Made by a program: the position numbers and the translations under genes
Shown here: piece by piece, positions 1 to 7,171 of the stretch
Numbering within the stretch: position 1 is the first letter of the stretch
Layout of the letters: each line of letters starts with the position of its first letter
From: Prolixibacteraceae bacterium
GTDB taxonomy: Bacteria; Bacteroidota; Bacteroidia; Bacteroidales; Prolixibacteraceae
Direction: 5' to 3'
Assembly (NCBI GenBank): GCA_030602265.1
Contig: JAUWAB010000006.1
Span: 1-64,000, forward strand
Length of the DNA stretch: 64,000 bases
Notes under the pieces: model-generated
Told to the model about the DNA's origin: nothing
Database searches by the model: none
Seen by the model: the letters and a program-made list of their open reading frames with translations, nothing else

Positions 1-880
1 GACTGTATAACTTAGATGGGCAATACCTTAATTCATTATTCAAAAATGCTTTAGCCTCAGCCAGCGAATAATCAGTATTGTAATCGTTCCAACCGAACAA
101 GTTTTTTTTCTGTGCCCGTTGTTTCAATAAATAAGATAAACGATATTCATGAACCTGTTGATTATTTGTATTTATATAATAGCCCAAATAAATTCTTTCA
201 ACCCGTAACTCATTTAGCAAACGCCTGTCACCTTTAGTGTACCAACGATTTGGATTCTGCTCAGGATCTGGATTATAGTTTGGGAAATCTGTGTACAAAT
301 AATCGTTAATTGTTGATTTTAACCTGGGCACGATTATAACTTCTCCCGATTCAGCATATTTTTCAATGTTATTAAGTTTCTGGAAATCGCCATCAGGAAC
401 AACTATTTGATCTTCAGAAGTAAATTGATAGAGTAAACTACCTATTTTAACAATTCCCTTGCTGTTTAATACCGGCACCAATAATTCGGTAACATAGGGG
501 TAATCAATAGAATTATCTTCCGGGTCGAAATCATTAAACCGTAATTTTCCCCTGTTCCGCTCTTTGAAGCGATTAAATTCTTCTATCGATCTCAGTTTTT
601 CGTACTCATCAAAGAGGGCATCAAATTGGCTACGGGCAGATACATAACTGAACTGTCGTTCCCATGCCTCTTTTTCTATTTGGTTAAATCCACCCAAAAT
701 CATAATAACGCTATCGACAGTGTTTATATCCTTAAACACCAGGTACCCGTTTTCGGCATACACATCGGGTTTAACCACTTCTAGTGGTTGTTCGTCAACT
801 AAGACAGGTTCATCTTTCTGGCAGCCGTTAAAAACGGTTAATACCGCCAACAACATCAATAATAACCTAAATTTTTTCAT
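1..880 (-). CDS. Lipoprotein of unknown function, C-terminus missing (runs off window)
   Basis: Reading the minus strand from the ATG at 880 gives an open frame of 293 codons to the window edge with no stop. The N-terminus MKKFRLLLMLLAVLTVFNGC is a lipoprotein signal peptide whose cysteine 20 would be lipidated, so the product is probably anchored in the outer membrane or periplasm. The mature part is polar and rich in Asn, Asp, Glu and Tyr, with no repeats or catalytic motif that I recognise. The composition resembles Bacteroidota surface lipoproteins of the DUF48xx sort, but I cannot name the family. No partner gene lies upstream on the same strand for over 400 bases. Confidence 0.75.
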   Translation of the reverse strand, partial: MKKFRLLLMLLAVLTVFNGCQKDEPVLVDEQPLEVVKPDVYAENGYLVFKDINTVDSVIMILGGFNQIEKEAWERQFSYVSARSQFDALFDEYEKLRSIEEFNRFKERNRGKLRFNDFDPEDNSIDYPYVTELLVPVLNSKGIVKIGSLLYQFTSEDQIVVPDGDFQKLNNIEKYAESGEVIIVPRLKSTINDYLYTDFPNYNPDPEQNPNRWYTKGDRRLLNELRVERIYLGYYINTNNQQVHEYRLSYLLKQRAQKKNLFGWNDYNTDYSLAEAKAFLNNELRYCPSKLYS

Positions 881-944
881 ACTTTTGTTACGTTTTATGG
901 AACGGGAAGCGCTAACTTCCCGCCCCGGTTAATAAAACAGACCT

Positions 945-981
945 GCAACCCGGTTCTTTTAAAGGGCTGGGTTGCTTTTTT
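945..981 (+). terminator. Hairpin with T-tract in plus orientation
   Basis: The arms GCAACCC and GGGTTGC are followed by six Ts. No plus-strand gene lies just upstream; the flanking gene runs the other way and starts at 880. It may be a relic of a lost gene. Confidence 0.4.
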
Positions 982-1308
982 GCCCTTGATAATATGTTGT
1001 GTTGTTTTCTTAATGGCTGCATCGTTTCATCAACCGGCCTGCCAGCTGATGAATTATCTGTTGTCCTGCCTTACTTGCCTTCGGTAAATAAAGTTGTTTC
1101 GAAAATAATTTCGTCCTTAAATTAAAACTTCGGGGATTTTGCCCGGGTGTTGTTATCAAAAAAACGAAGATAAGCAATTGTTAATGAAAATACAACAGGA
1201 TTTATTAGGTATTCTTACCCCACCCCGATCTATATTCCTGTATCACAATATTTTACAAAAAATGTGTTTTACAACATACTTATTATGGATCCGGCAGGTC
1301 TCCGGGAA
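982..1308. other. Gap with no supported gene
   Basis: The stretch between the hairpin and the broken toxin gene is AT-rich. A possible 83-codon plus-strand frame beginning at 1139 has an unlikely composition and runs antisense into the toxin remnant. I see no gene or RNA here. Confidence 0.5.
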
Positions 1309-1614
1309 TTATTTTCCTTCTAATTTTTCGGGATTTTGCCTGTTATCAAACAGCGTAACAATTTGTATTTCATTATTACTAAAACGATAATACATTGACG
1401 TTTGTGGCGATAATACAGATTTTCGCAATCCATTTAATACCTTGCTTTCGGCAAATAAGTAGGGATTTTTTTCAATTCTCTTAATCTGCTTTTCAAGCAG
1501 GCGTGAAAATTTTTAGCTCTCTCTTATTGTCCAGTTGGTTTCAAGATAATCAAGTATATTTCATAAATTGTTTATTGCCTCTTCAGACCAAACAAGTTTA
1601 TAAATACTTTCCAT
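1309..1614 (-). pseudogene. RelE/ParE-type toxin, inactivated by two in-frame stops
   Basis: One continuous 102-codon minus-strand frame starts at the ATG at 1614, which overlaps the last codons of the antitoxin gene as in intact type II toxin-antitoxin operons. It is interrupted by TGA at codon 18 and TAA at codon 34, then stays open to a TAA at 1309-1311. The remainder has ParE-family character: an N-terminal strand with LVWSEEAINNL, a basic helical part (LLEKQIKRIEKNP), and a C-terminal MYYRFSNEIQIVTLFDNRQNP. Intact members are mRNA interferases or gyrase poisons. There is no frameshift, so decay is recent or the stops are sequence errors. The family call is by motif reading only. Confidence 0.7.
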
Positions 1615-1831
1615 AAACTTCAAGTGCGGTTTCGTGAGAATAAACCTTCCCCTCAGAAATATCCTTTAACCCTCTTTTAATTGATTCAATTTCTTCCTTC
1701 TTAAGGCTTTTTTCCCAGTCTTGCGATTTTGAATAATCCACTTTAATCTGGTAGAGCCTTTTTAACGTTGAAATATCATCAAGGCTTGATATCCATCCTA
1801 TTAAATCCAGTTTTTGAGCACGTATATTCAT
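1598..1831 (-). CDS. Antitoxin of a RelE/ParE-type module
   Basis: This small acidic and basic 77-residue protein begins MNIRAQKLDLIGWISSLDD, a start common among Bacteroidota antitoxins encoded just before ParE-type toxins. The N-terminal part (about 1-35) would form the dimerisation or DNA-binding segment. The Lys/Glu-rich C-terminal helix (about 36-77) would wrap the toxin. Its stop overlaps the start region of the toxin remnant downstream, so the two were co-translated. Because the toxin is broken, this antitoxin is an orphan here; it could still repress its own promoter or neutralise a toxin encoded elsewhere. The gene itself shows no damage. Confidence 0.7.
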   Translation of the reverse strand: MNIRAQKLDLIGWISSLDDISTLKRLYQIKVDYSKSQDWEKSLKKEEIESIKRGLKDISEGKVYSHETALEVYGKYL

Positions 1832-1880
1832 AATTGCTATTTACCACAAAAATAATCATTATTTCAAAGAATGACCAAAA

Positions 1881-1907
1881 ACCTTTGTGCCTTAGTGTTT
1901 TAGTGGC
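1881..1907. repeat. Low-complexity 'ctttgtgccttagtg' intergenic element
   Basis: A TTTGTG / TTAGTG / TTTAGTG ladder lies between divergent genes. I recall similar short ladders as recurrent intergenic elements in many genomes, but only one copy of this exact form is visible here. Function unknown. Confidence 0.3.
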
Positions 1908-1973
1908 AATCATTCTTCTGCGCAACCTTGTACATGTTTTTTTCGTCTAAAGGGTACAAAAAACCTGAATCAG

Positions 1974-2978
1974 ATGCTGAAAATATATCTTCCGGTTATT
2001 ATCCTGCTGATCATCTCCGGATGTAAAACCGGTGAAATAGACGAAATTTCCAACCTGAATGAAGAGATCCGGTTTGAGGTTTCAGAACATCTTTATTTGG
2101 GTAACCAGGTAAAAGCCATTGCATTTGCAGGTCCAGACCACTGGTTTTTCGCCTCCGGAAATGAAATCATGGAGGTCATCAATAGCCAGCAAAAGGTACA
2201 TACAGCAAGCTCTCCGGTTATCTCCATGGCCTGGAACAAAAAGGAAGAGGCCCTCTGGTTCGGAACCCAAACATCGGGGCTGGGGCGTCTGAAAAACGGA
2301 CAGATCAGCTACTTTACCAAAGAATCCCATGGCCTGCCACGCACCGATTATATCCGGGATGTACACTGCGACGAAAACGGGGAAGTCTGGTTCAACACTT
2401 CAGCCCATAAACTGGGAGGCTTAGGCCATTATAAAGAGGGAAATTTCCAGTTTTATACCCCTGAAAATTCCCTGCTACCCGATAATCTCATCAAAAGCAT
2501 CAGTATACAGGGAAAAAATGTATACGTGGCCACCGGCGGTTATGTTACTCAGCAAAAACTGATCCGCATATCCGGTGAAAACTGGGAATTACTGCCTGTC
2601 AACGGCTATTATCTTATGGATATGGCTGTCGACCGGAAAGGAATAGTTTACATAATCGATGATTACAGCCTTTCATCGGCATTTCCCAATAATTCAGGAA
2701 TCTTTGTATACGACGGTCAGGAAGTAACCAAAATAAAGCCTGAAATGGCCCCCGGATACTGGTATAACCCCTATCTGCTGACTACCGACCAGCGTAATTA
2801 TCTCTGGGTGGCGCAATTCAGAAGTGGTGCGGAAAATATTATCCTTCAGGTATACAACGGGAAGGAATGGATACAACCCACATCCTTTCCCGATGTCCAC
2901 ATCCATTGTATGGCAGCAGATAAAGCCAATACCCTGTGGATTGGTACCGGAAACGGTATTTTGAAACTGAAACAGTAG
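1974..2978 (+). CDS. Beta-propeller lipoprotein with two-component-regulator propeller repeats
   Basis: The 334-residue product starts with a lipoprotein signal peptide (lipobox LIISGC, cysteine near residue 17). The body is a series of about 45-residue blades with the pattern LW.GT..GL..L, seen for example as ALWFGTQTSGLGRL, EVWFNTSAHKLGGLGHY and TLWIGTGNGILKL. This is the Reg_prop repeat of the sensor part of hybrid two-component systems and of free-standing propeller lipoproteins. No kinase domain follows, so it is a stand-alone periplasmic or surface propeller, possibly a binding module. It is monocistronic, flanked by the toxin-antitoxin locus and a repeat-rich gap. Substrate unknown. 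Confidence 0.75.
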   Translation: MLKIYLPVIILLIISGCKTGEIDEISNLNEEIRFEVSEHLYLGNQVKAIAFAGPDHWFFASGNEIMEVINSQQKVHTASSPVISMAWNKKEEALWFGTQTSGLGRLKNGQISYFTKESHGLPRTDYIRDVHCDENGEVWFNTSAHKLGGLGHYKEGNFQFYTPENSLLPDNLIKSISIQGKNVYVATGGYVTQQKLIRISGENWELLPVNGYYLMDMAVDRKGIVYIIDDYSLSSAFPNNSGIFVYDGQEVTKIKPEMAPGYWYNPYLLTTDQRNYLWVAQFRSGAENIILQVYNGKEWIQPTSFPDVHIHCMAADKANTLWIGTGNGILKLKQ

Positions 2979-3024
2979 ACGGGAGACCGGAAGCGAGACC
3001 GGAACACGCGATGATAATGGTTGT

Positions 3025-3046
3025 AGGGGCAAGCCTCGCGCTTGCC
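3025..3046. repeat. REP-like GC-rich palindrome
   Basis: The arms GGGCAAG and CTTGCCC surround the loop CCTCGCG, giving a perfect 7-bp stem in otherwise AT-moderate DNA. There is no T-tract, so it is not a classical terminator. It resembles REP-type intergenic palindromes. Confidence 0.5.
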
Positions 3047-3060
3047 CTGATTCACAATGG

Positions 3061-3214
3061 AGAGCAGAGAGCGAAGAGCGAAGAGCAAAGAGCAAAGGGC
3101 AGAGAGCTAAGGGCAGAGAGCTAAGGGCAGAGAGCTAAGGGCAGAGTGCTAAGGGCAGAGTGCTAAGGGCTAAGGGCTAAGGGCGAAGTGCTAAGGGCGA
3201 AGTGCTAAGGGCAA
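3061..3214. repeat. Heptanucleotide tandem array, 22 units
   Basis: The segment divides exactly into 22 consecutive 7-mers of the form AG[A/G/T]GC[A/G/T][A/G], for example AGAGCGA, AGAGCAA, AGGGCAG, AGAGCTA, AGTGCTA and AGGGCGA. In the middle AGGGCAG alternates with AGAGCTA or AGTGCTA, giving a higher-order 14-bp period. The strand is strongly purine-biased. A short frame through it (from 2936) is a product of the repeat, not a gene. Confidence 0.85.
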
Positions 3215-3405
3215 AGGCGAAAGACATGGAGCAAAATCCCATTCAGATGGGAACGGCTCCCCAGTAATAGAATATTTGTTTTATTTAAAACATAAGCCCA
3301 TATCCCCCTCTCATGGCAAAGGTGATAACATAACACCAAAAAATTCCGTGCAATTCCGTGTTTTCTGTGAGTGTTAAATAAATACCCTTGAGAGATTGCC
3401 AAGCA
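3215..3405. other. Gap after the array with a 'ttccgtg' direct repeat
   Basis: No gene is visible. At about 3338-3374 the motif ATTCCGTG occurs twice, followed by TTTTCTGTGAGTG, another low-complexity GTG ladder like the one near 1881. The hemW stop follows on the minus strand. Confidence 0.4.
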
Positions 3406-4530
3406 CTACACCACCAACGCTAACATAATCTCATCCGAAATCATGATTCCACGGCGGGTAAGTGAAACGACATCGCCCTGGTGCATCAGGTGCCCGGAGT
3501 GGATAAAGGATTGTGCGGATTGCCAAACCTGCCTGCGGACCGGTTCACCGAACTCCCTTTCCAGATCATTCAGGGATATTCCCCAGACCGTACGAATCCT
3601 GGTGATCAGGTAGTCGTTGATCCGGTTGGTTTCCGACAGTATCTCCCGCTCAAAATCCGGATCCCCTTTCTCCGTGGAGGCAATGTATTGGTCTAAGTTT
3701 GCCACATTCCACTGCCTGGAACCGCCATCGTAAGAGTGTGCCGAGGGGCCCAGTCCCAGGTATTTGCTGCCGTTCCAGTAGCTGCTGTTGTGTTTCGACC
3801 AGGCCTTATCGCGGGCAAAATTGGAGATTTCGTACTGTTCGAATCCTGCCTCGCCGGTAATGTCCATCAGCATTTCAAACTGGGCCAGACTGTCATCCTC
3901 CGGAATTTCCCGGAGCTGACCGGCCTTCAGCCAGTCGTAAAATTTGGTGCCTTCGTGGTAGGTGAGGTGATAGGCCGAAATATGGTTTACCGGTAGCTTT
4001 ACCGCCCGGCGGATGTTCTTTTCCCACTGTTGAAGGCTTAGTCCGGGCAATCCGTAAATCAGGTCAATGCTGACCGACGAGAATCCCGACGAGGCCGCCT
4101 CTAAAACCGAGTGGACCGCCTGAACAGCCGAGTGGCGCCGGTTCATCCGTTGCAGGTCTCCATCCGAAAAGGATTGTATTCCAATGCTTAGCCGGTTGAA
4201 CCCGGACTGCTTCAGTTCCCGGAGATACTCCGCGGAAAGGTCATCCGGGTTGGCCTCCATGGTGATTTCAGCATCCTGTTCAACCCTGAAATTACGGTGC
4301 AGGTGATCCATGATACCGTTCAGTTCATCCATGGTCAGGACAGAAGGCGTGCCGCCACCCAGATAGATGGTACCCACAGCCTCCCCGCCCAGGTAAGGGC
4401 CGCGCAGGTCAATCTCCCGGTGAAGCGATTGCAAAAACAGCGGCTTCTTTACGACCGCTGTTGTCTTATAAAAGTCACAATAAAAACATTTCTTCCGGCA
4501 AAACGGAATATGGATATAAATTCCGGCCAT
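3406..4530 (-). CDS. hemW: HemW-like radical SAM protein (coproporphyrinogen dehydrogenase family)
   Basis: The 374-residue cytosolic protein has the radical SAM cluster motif CRKKCFYC (Cys 11, 15 and 18) directly after the start MAGIYIHIPF, which is the family signature. It is followed by GGGTPS, the ITMEANPDDL segment, SIGIQSF and the HISAYHLTYHEGTKF region, and ends in the winged-helix HemW C-terminal domain. Length matches the family (370-400). HemW proteins lack the N-terminal extension of true oxygen-independent coproporphyrinogen oxidase HemN and act as heme chaperones; many are annotated HemN. The gene stands alone at the end of a minus-strand run, with about 160 bases to the Rrf2 gene. 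Confidence 0.88.
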   Translation of the reverse strand: MAGIYIHIPFCRKKCFYCDFYKTTAVVKKPLFLQSLHREIDLRGPYLGGEAVGTIYLGGGTPSVLTMDELNGIMDHLHRNFRVEQDAEITMEANPDDLSAEYLRELKQSGFNRLSIGIQSFSDGDLQRMNRRHSAVQAVHSVLEAASSGFSSVSIDLIYGLPGLSLQQWEKNIRRAVKLPVNHISAYHLTYHEGTKFYDWLKAGQLREIPEDDSLAQFEMLMDITGEAGFEQYEISNFARDKAWSKHNSSYWNGSKYLGLGPSAHSYDGGSRQWNVANLDQYIASTEKGDPDFEREILSETNRINDYLITRIRTVWGISLNDLEREFGEPVRRQVWQSAQSFIHSGHLMHQGDVVSLTRRGIMISDEIMLALVV

Positions 4531-4690
4531 ATAACTATTTTAAAACGGATTCAGGAACTATTTCCGGAAATCTTCCCGGGAAAAACCCTTAAACCGAATC
4601 CATAAGAATCTCAGACTCTGTCCGGTAAATTCATTCAGCCACTATCAGTCCGTAGTTTATCATAACAAACCACACCGACTGAAAAGCATG

Positions 4691-5134
4691 TTACAATCTT
4701 ACCAGGTCTTCAAACTTCTCGATATCCTCGGAAACATCCTTCAGGGTAGTGTTCCGGTAGAAAGTAGCGGTCTGCTGCCTGAGTTCCTCATATTTGAAAT
4801 GAACCGGACAGTAGGGTTTATTCGGATCATGCTGGTTACAGGGATGAAGACCGATCAGGCAGTTGGTGAAATACTCCTCACCGTCTACATTGACCACGAT
4901 GTCCATCAGCGAAATATCCTCCGGTTTTTTGCCCAGACTGAATCCGCCGTTAGGACCTTTGGTGGAAACCAGGAGTTTCTGTTTAACCAGGTTCTGGAGG
5001 ATTTTACCCAGGAACGGGGAGGAAATTTTCAGGTCTTCGGAGATTTTTTTGATCCCGATGCGGCTATCATCTTTCGAATATTTGGAAAGATAAATCAGGG
5101 CGCGCAGTGCATATTTACAGGTATTCGACAACAT
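4691..5134 (-). CDS. Rrf2-family transcriptional regulator, probable Fe-S sensor
   Basis: The 147-residue protein has the Rrf2 winged helix at the N-terminus (CKYALRALIYL, then the recognition helix region ISSPFLGKILQNL and the wing KGPNGGFSL). Three cysteines (92, 99 and 109) sit in the loop where IscR, NsrR and RirA hold a cluster, suggesting Fe-S or redox sensing, although the spacing C-x6-C-x9-C is not that of IscR. It lies 42 bases downstream of lutB on the same strand and may be cotranscribed; the spacer is AT-rich. It could control lutB or a distant regulon. Which Rrf2 subfamily it belongs to cannot be told by eye. Confidence 0.85.
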   Translation of the reverse strand: MLSNTCKYALRALIYLSKYSKDDSRIGIKKISEDLKISSPFLGKILQNLVKQKLLVSTKGPNGGFSLGKKPEDISLMDIVVNVDGEEYFTNCLIGLHPCNQHDPNKPYCPVHFKYEELRQQTATFYRNTTLKDVSEDIEKFEDLVRL

Positions 5135-5176
5135 AAGAGATTGATTTATAATTTATTATTGATTAATTATTATTTA

Positions 5177-6595
5177 TTACTGATACTTTGATGCTGGGTT
5201 GGTTGCAGACAGGTGGCCGGGTACTTTGCCGTGTTCAGAAATCCAGCGCTGGCTGAAGGATTGGTCGGCAAACCGCGGAAATTCCTTGTGTTCGCCCAGG
5301 ATATGGCGGTTCAGTTTTGCCAGGCGTCTTTTCCAGCGGCCGTTAACCAAATCAAGCCTGCGCCTGCTGGAAAAAACATAGCCGAAGGTGGCCATACCCA
5401 GTTTCCAGAGCGTTTTTTCGCCTGTCTCTTCCACTTTTCTTTTGCGGTTGAGCAGCAGCAGCTCGTGCAGAGGGATTTTAACGGGGCATACTTCGCTGCA
5501 ACGGCCGCAGACCGTACAAGCATCACTTAAGTGTCCAAACTCCTTAAAACCGCTGTAAAACGGCGTTAAAACCGATCCTATGGGACCAGTGTAGACCGAG
5601 CCGTAAGTGTAACCTCCCACGCTCTTATAAACCGGGCAGGCATTCAGGCAGGCACCACACCGGATGCATTTCAGCGCCTGCCACTCTTCACCGTATTTCA
5701 ACAGCTTGCTCCGGCCATTATCCAACAGGATTACATACATCTTTTCAGGCCCGTCCGACTCTTGTGGACTTTTCGGTCCGCACACCAGGCTGTTATAAGC
5801 GGAAATAGCCTGTCCGGTACCATGAACCCCTAACCATTGCCAGAAAAAAGGCAGTTGACGGACAGACGGGATAACCCGCTCAATTCCCGCGATGGCTATA
5901 TGGACCTTCGGAAACGAAAGCGTCATCAGCCCGTTGCCTTCATTTTCGGTCAGGGCAACCCCACCCACATCGGCCACCAGAAAATTGGCCCCGGTAATTC
6001 CGGCATCGGCACCTGCGAAAATCTTGCGCAGCCGGTCCCTTACAAAAGCGGTAATATCCGCGGGTGTTGCCTGCGGATTGGTTCCGAATTTCTCATGGAA
6101 AAGGCGGGCGACGTCCTCTTTCGATTTGTGCATGGCCGGCGTCAGGATATGGTAAGGCTTTTCGCCGGCTGTCTGAACAATAAACTCACCCAGATCGGTC
6201 TCAACAGCCTCAATTCCAAGCGTATCACAATACTCGTTGAGATGGATCTCTTCGGTGATCATCGACTTGCTCTTGACAACCTGCTTTACCCCGTTTTCTT
6301 CGAATATTTTCCGTATGTGCATCAGGGCATCACGGCCGTCGGAAGCCCACAGTACCCGGGTTCCGTTTTCCGTGGCCTTCTTTTCAAAAAGCAGAAGGTT
6401 ATCAGCAAGGCCGGAAAGGGCAGCCTCCTTAACGTCTGAGGCGTATTTCCGGGCATCGGCAAAACGGGTATAACGGCTTTTTCCACGAACCACTGCCTCA
6501 TCATATTTCGAAATGTTATGATGTAGTGTGGCACGGTGTTTCCGGTCAAACGAAATCACCGAATCATCCAGGAATTTTTTTTCTTTAACTACCAT
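5177..6595 (-). CDS. lutB: LutB-type iron-sulfur LUD-domain protein
   Basis: The 472-residue protein has an N-terminal LUD domain (about 60-290) followed by two 4Fe-4S ferredoxin-like motifs, CIRCGACLNACPVY and CTVCGRCSEVCPVKIP. This order and length match LutB/LldF, a component of the L-lactate oxidising LutABC complex that passes electrons to the quinone pool. Neither a CCG-domain LutA nor a short LUD-only LutC lies next to it here, so the partners are elsewhere or it works in another electron-transfer complex. It starts 25 bases after rpiB, and an Rrf2 regulator follows. A long plus-strand frame inside it (5837-6439) is antisense shadow. Confidence 0.85.
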   Translation of the reverse strand: MVVKEKKFLDDSVISFDRKHRATLHHNISKYDEAVVRGKSRYTRFADARKYASDVKEAALSGLADNLLLFEKKATENGTRVLWASDGRDALMHIRKIFEENGVKQVVKSKSMITEEIHLNEYCDTLGIEAVETDLGEFIVQTAGEKPYHILTPAMHKSKEDVARLFHEKFGTNPQATPADITAFVRDRLRKIFAGADAGITGANFLVADVGGVALTENEGNGLMTLSFPKVHIAIAGIERVIPSVRQLPFFWQWLGVHGTGQAISAYNSLVCGPKSPQESDGPEKMYVILLDNGRSKLLKYGEEWQALKCIRCGACLNACPVYKSVGGYTYGSVYTGPIGSVLTPFYSGFKEFGHLSDACTVCGRCSEVCPVKIPLHELLLLNRKRKVEETGEKTLWKLGMATFGYVFSSRRRLDLVNGRWKRRLAKLNRHILGEHKEFPRFADQSFSQRWISEHGKVPGHLSATNPASKYQ

Positions 6596-6620
6596 ATATA
6601 CCCTGCTGAAATATAATCTC

Positions 6621-7070
6621 TTAACAGCAATCAGAAACAGGTATCAGATCGATTCTCCGCTGATGGCGCCCACCTTCAAAAGTAGCATTCAGGTAGGCTT
6701 CCACGATGGCAATGGCCTCCTCATCGGTGACAAATCGCCCGGGAATGGCACAAATATTGGCATCGTTATGTTCTTTGGCCAGTCTGGCGATCTCCGCATT
6801 CCAGCAAAGGGCCGACCTGATTTTCTGGTGCTTGTTGGCCGTGATGCTGATACCCTGTCCGGAACCACAAAAGGTTATTCCGAAAGGATATTCCCCGTTA
6901 CTGATCGCCGTGGCAATGGTATGGGCAAACTCAGGATAATCACAACTTTCTTCACTGTAACAGCCAAAATCATGAAATTTAATCCCTTTCTCCTGAAAAT
7001 AACGGATAATGGCCTGCTTGCGCGCAAATCCGGCATGATCACTGGCCATCGCAATAACTAAATCACTCAT
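6621..7070 (-). CDS. rpiB: Ribose-5-phosphate isomerase B
   Basis: The 149-residue protein carries the LacAB/RpiB signatures: MASDHAG near residue 8, the catalytic cysteine 68 in CGSGQG, the NAEIARLAKEHNDANI helix and the HQRRID C-terminal part. It interconverts ribose 5-phosphate and ribulose 5-phosphate in the pentose phosphate pathway. The usual motif is CGTG; here it is CGSG, a conservative change. It heads the rpiB-lutB(-rrf2) run on the minus strand with about 100 bases to the flippase gene upstream. Confidence 0.92.
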   Translation of the reverse strand: MSDLVIAMASDHAGFARKQAIIRYFQEKGIKFHDFGCYSEESCDYPEFAHTIATAISNGEYPFGITFCGSGQGISITANKHQKIRSALCWNAEIARLAKEHNDANICAIPGRFVTDEEAIAIVEAYLNATFEGGRHQRRIDLIPVSDCC

Positions 7071-7171
7071 TCTTTACAAATGCTAAAAAAATTCTCTCTG
7101 CGTGTACACCAGTATATTCCACGGTAAGTGTATTATACTGATTCTTTGCAAAATTAATATATTTTACTTCT

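Noticed and set aside
1139-1390. 83-codon plus-strand frame
   Set aside because: It overlaps the toxin remnant in antisense, is rich in unusual residues, and has no ribosome-binding or promoter context.
3061-3214. CRISPR array
   Set aside because: The period is seven bases with no spacers and no cas genes nearby; it is a simple tandem array.
5837-6439. 200-codon plus-strand frame inside lutB
   Set aside because: It is antisense to an unmistakable LUD/ferredoxin protein and has no recognisable motifs.
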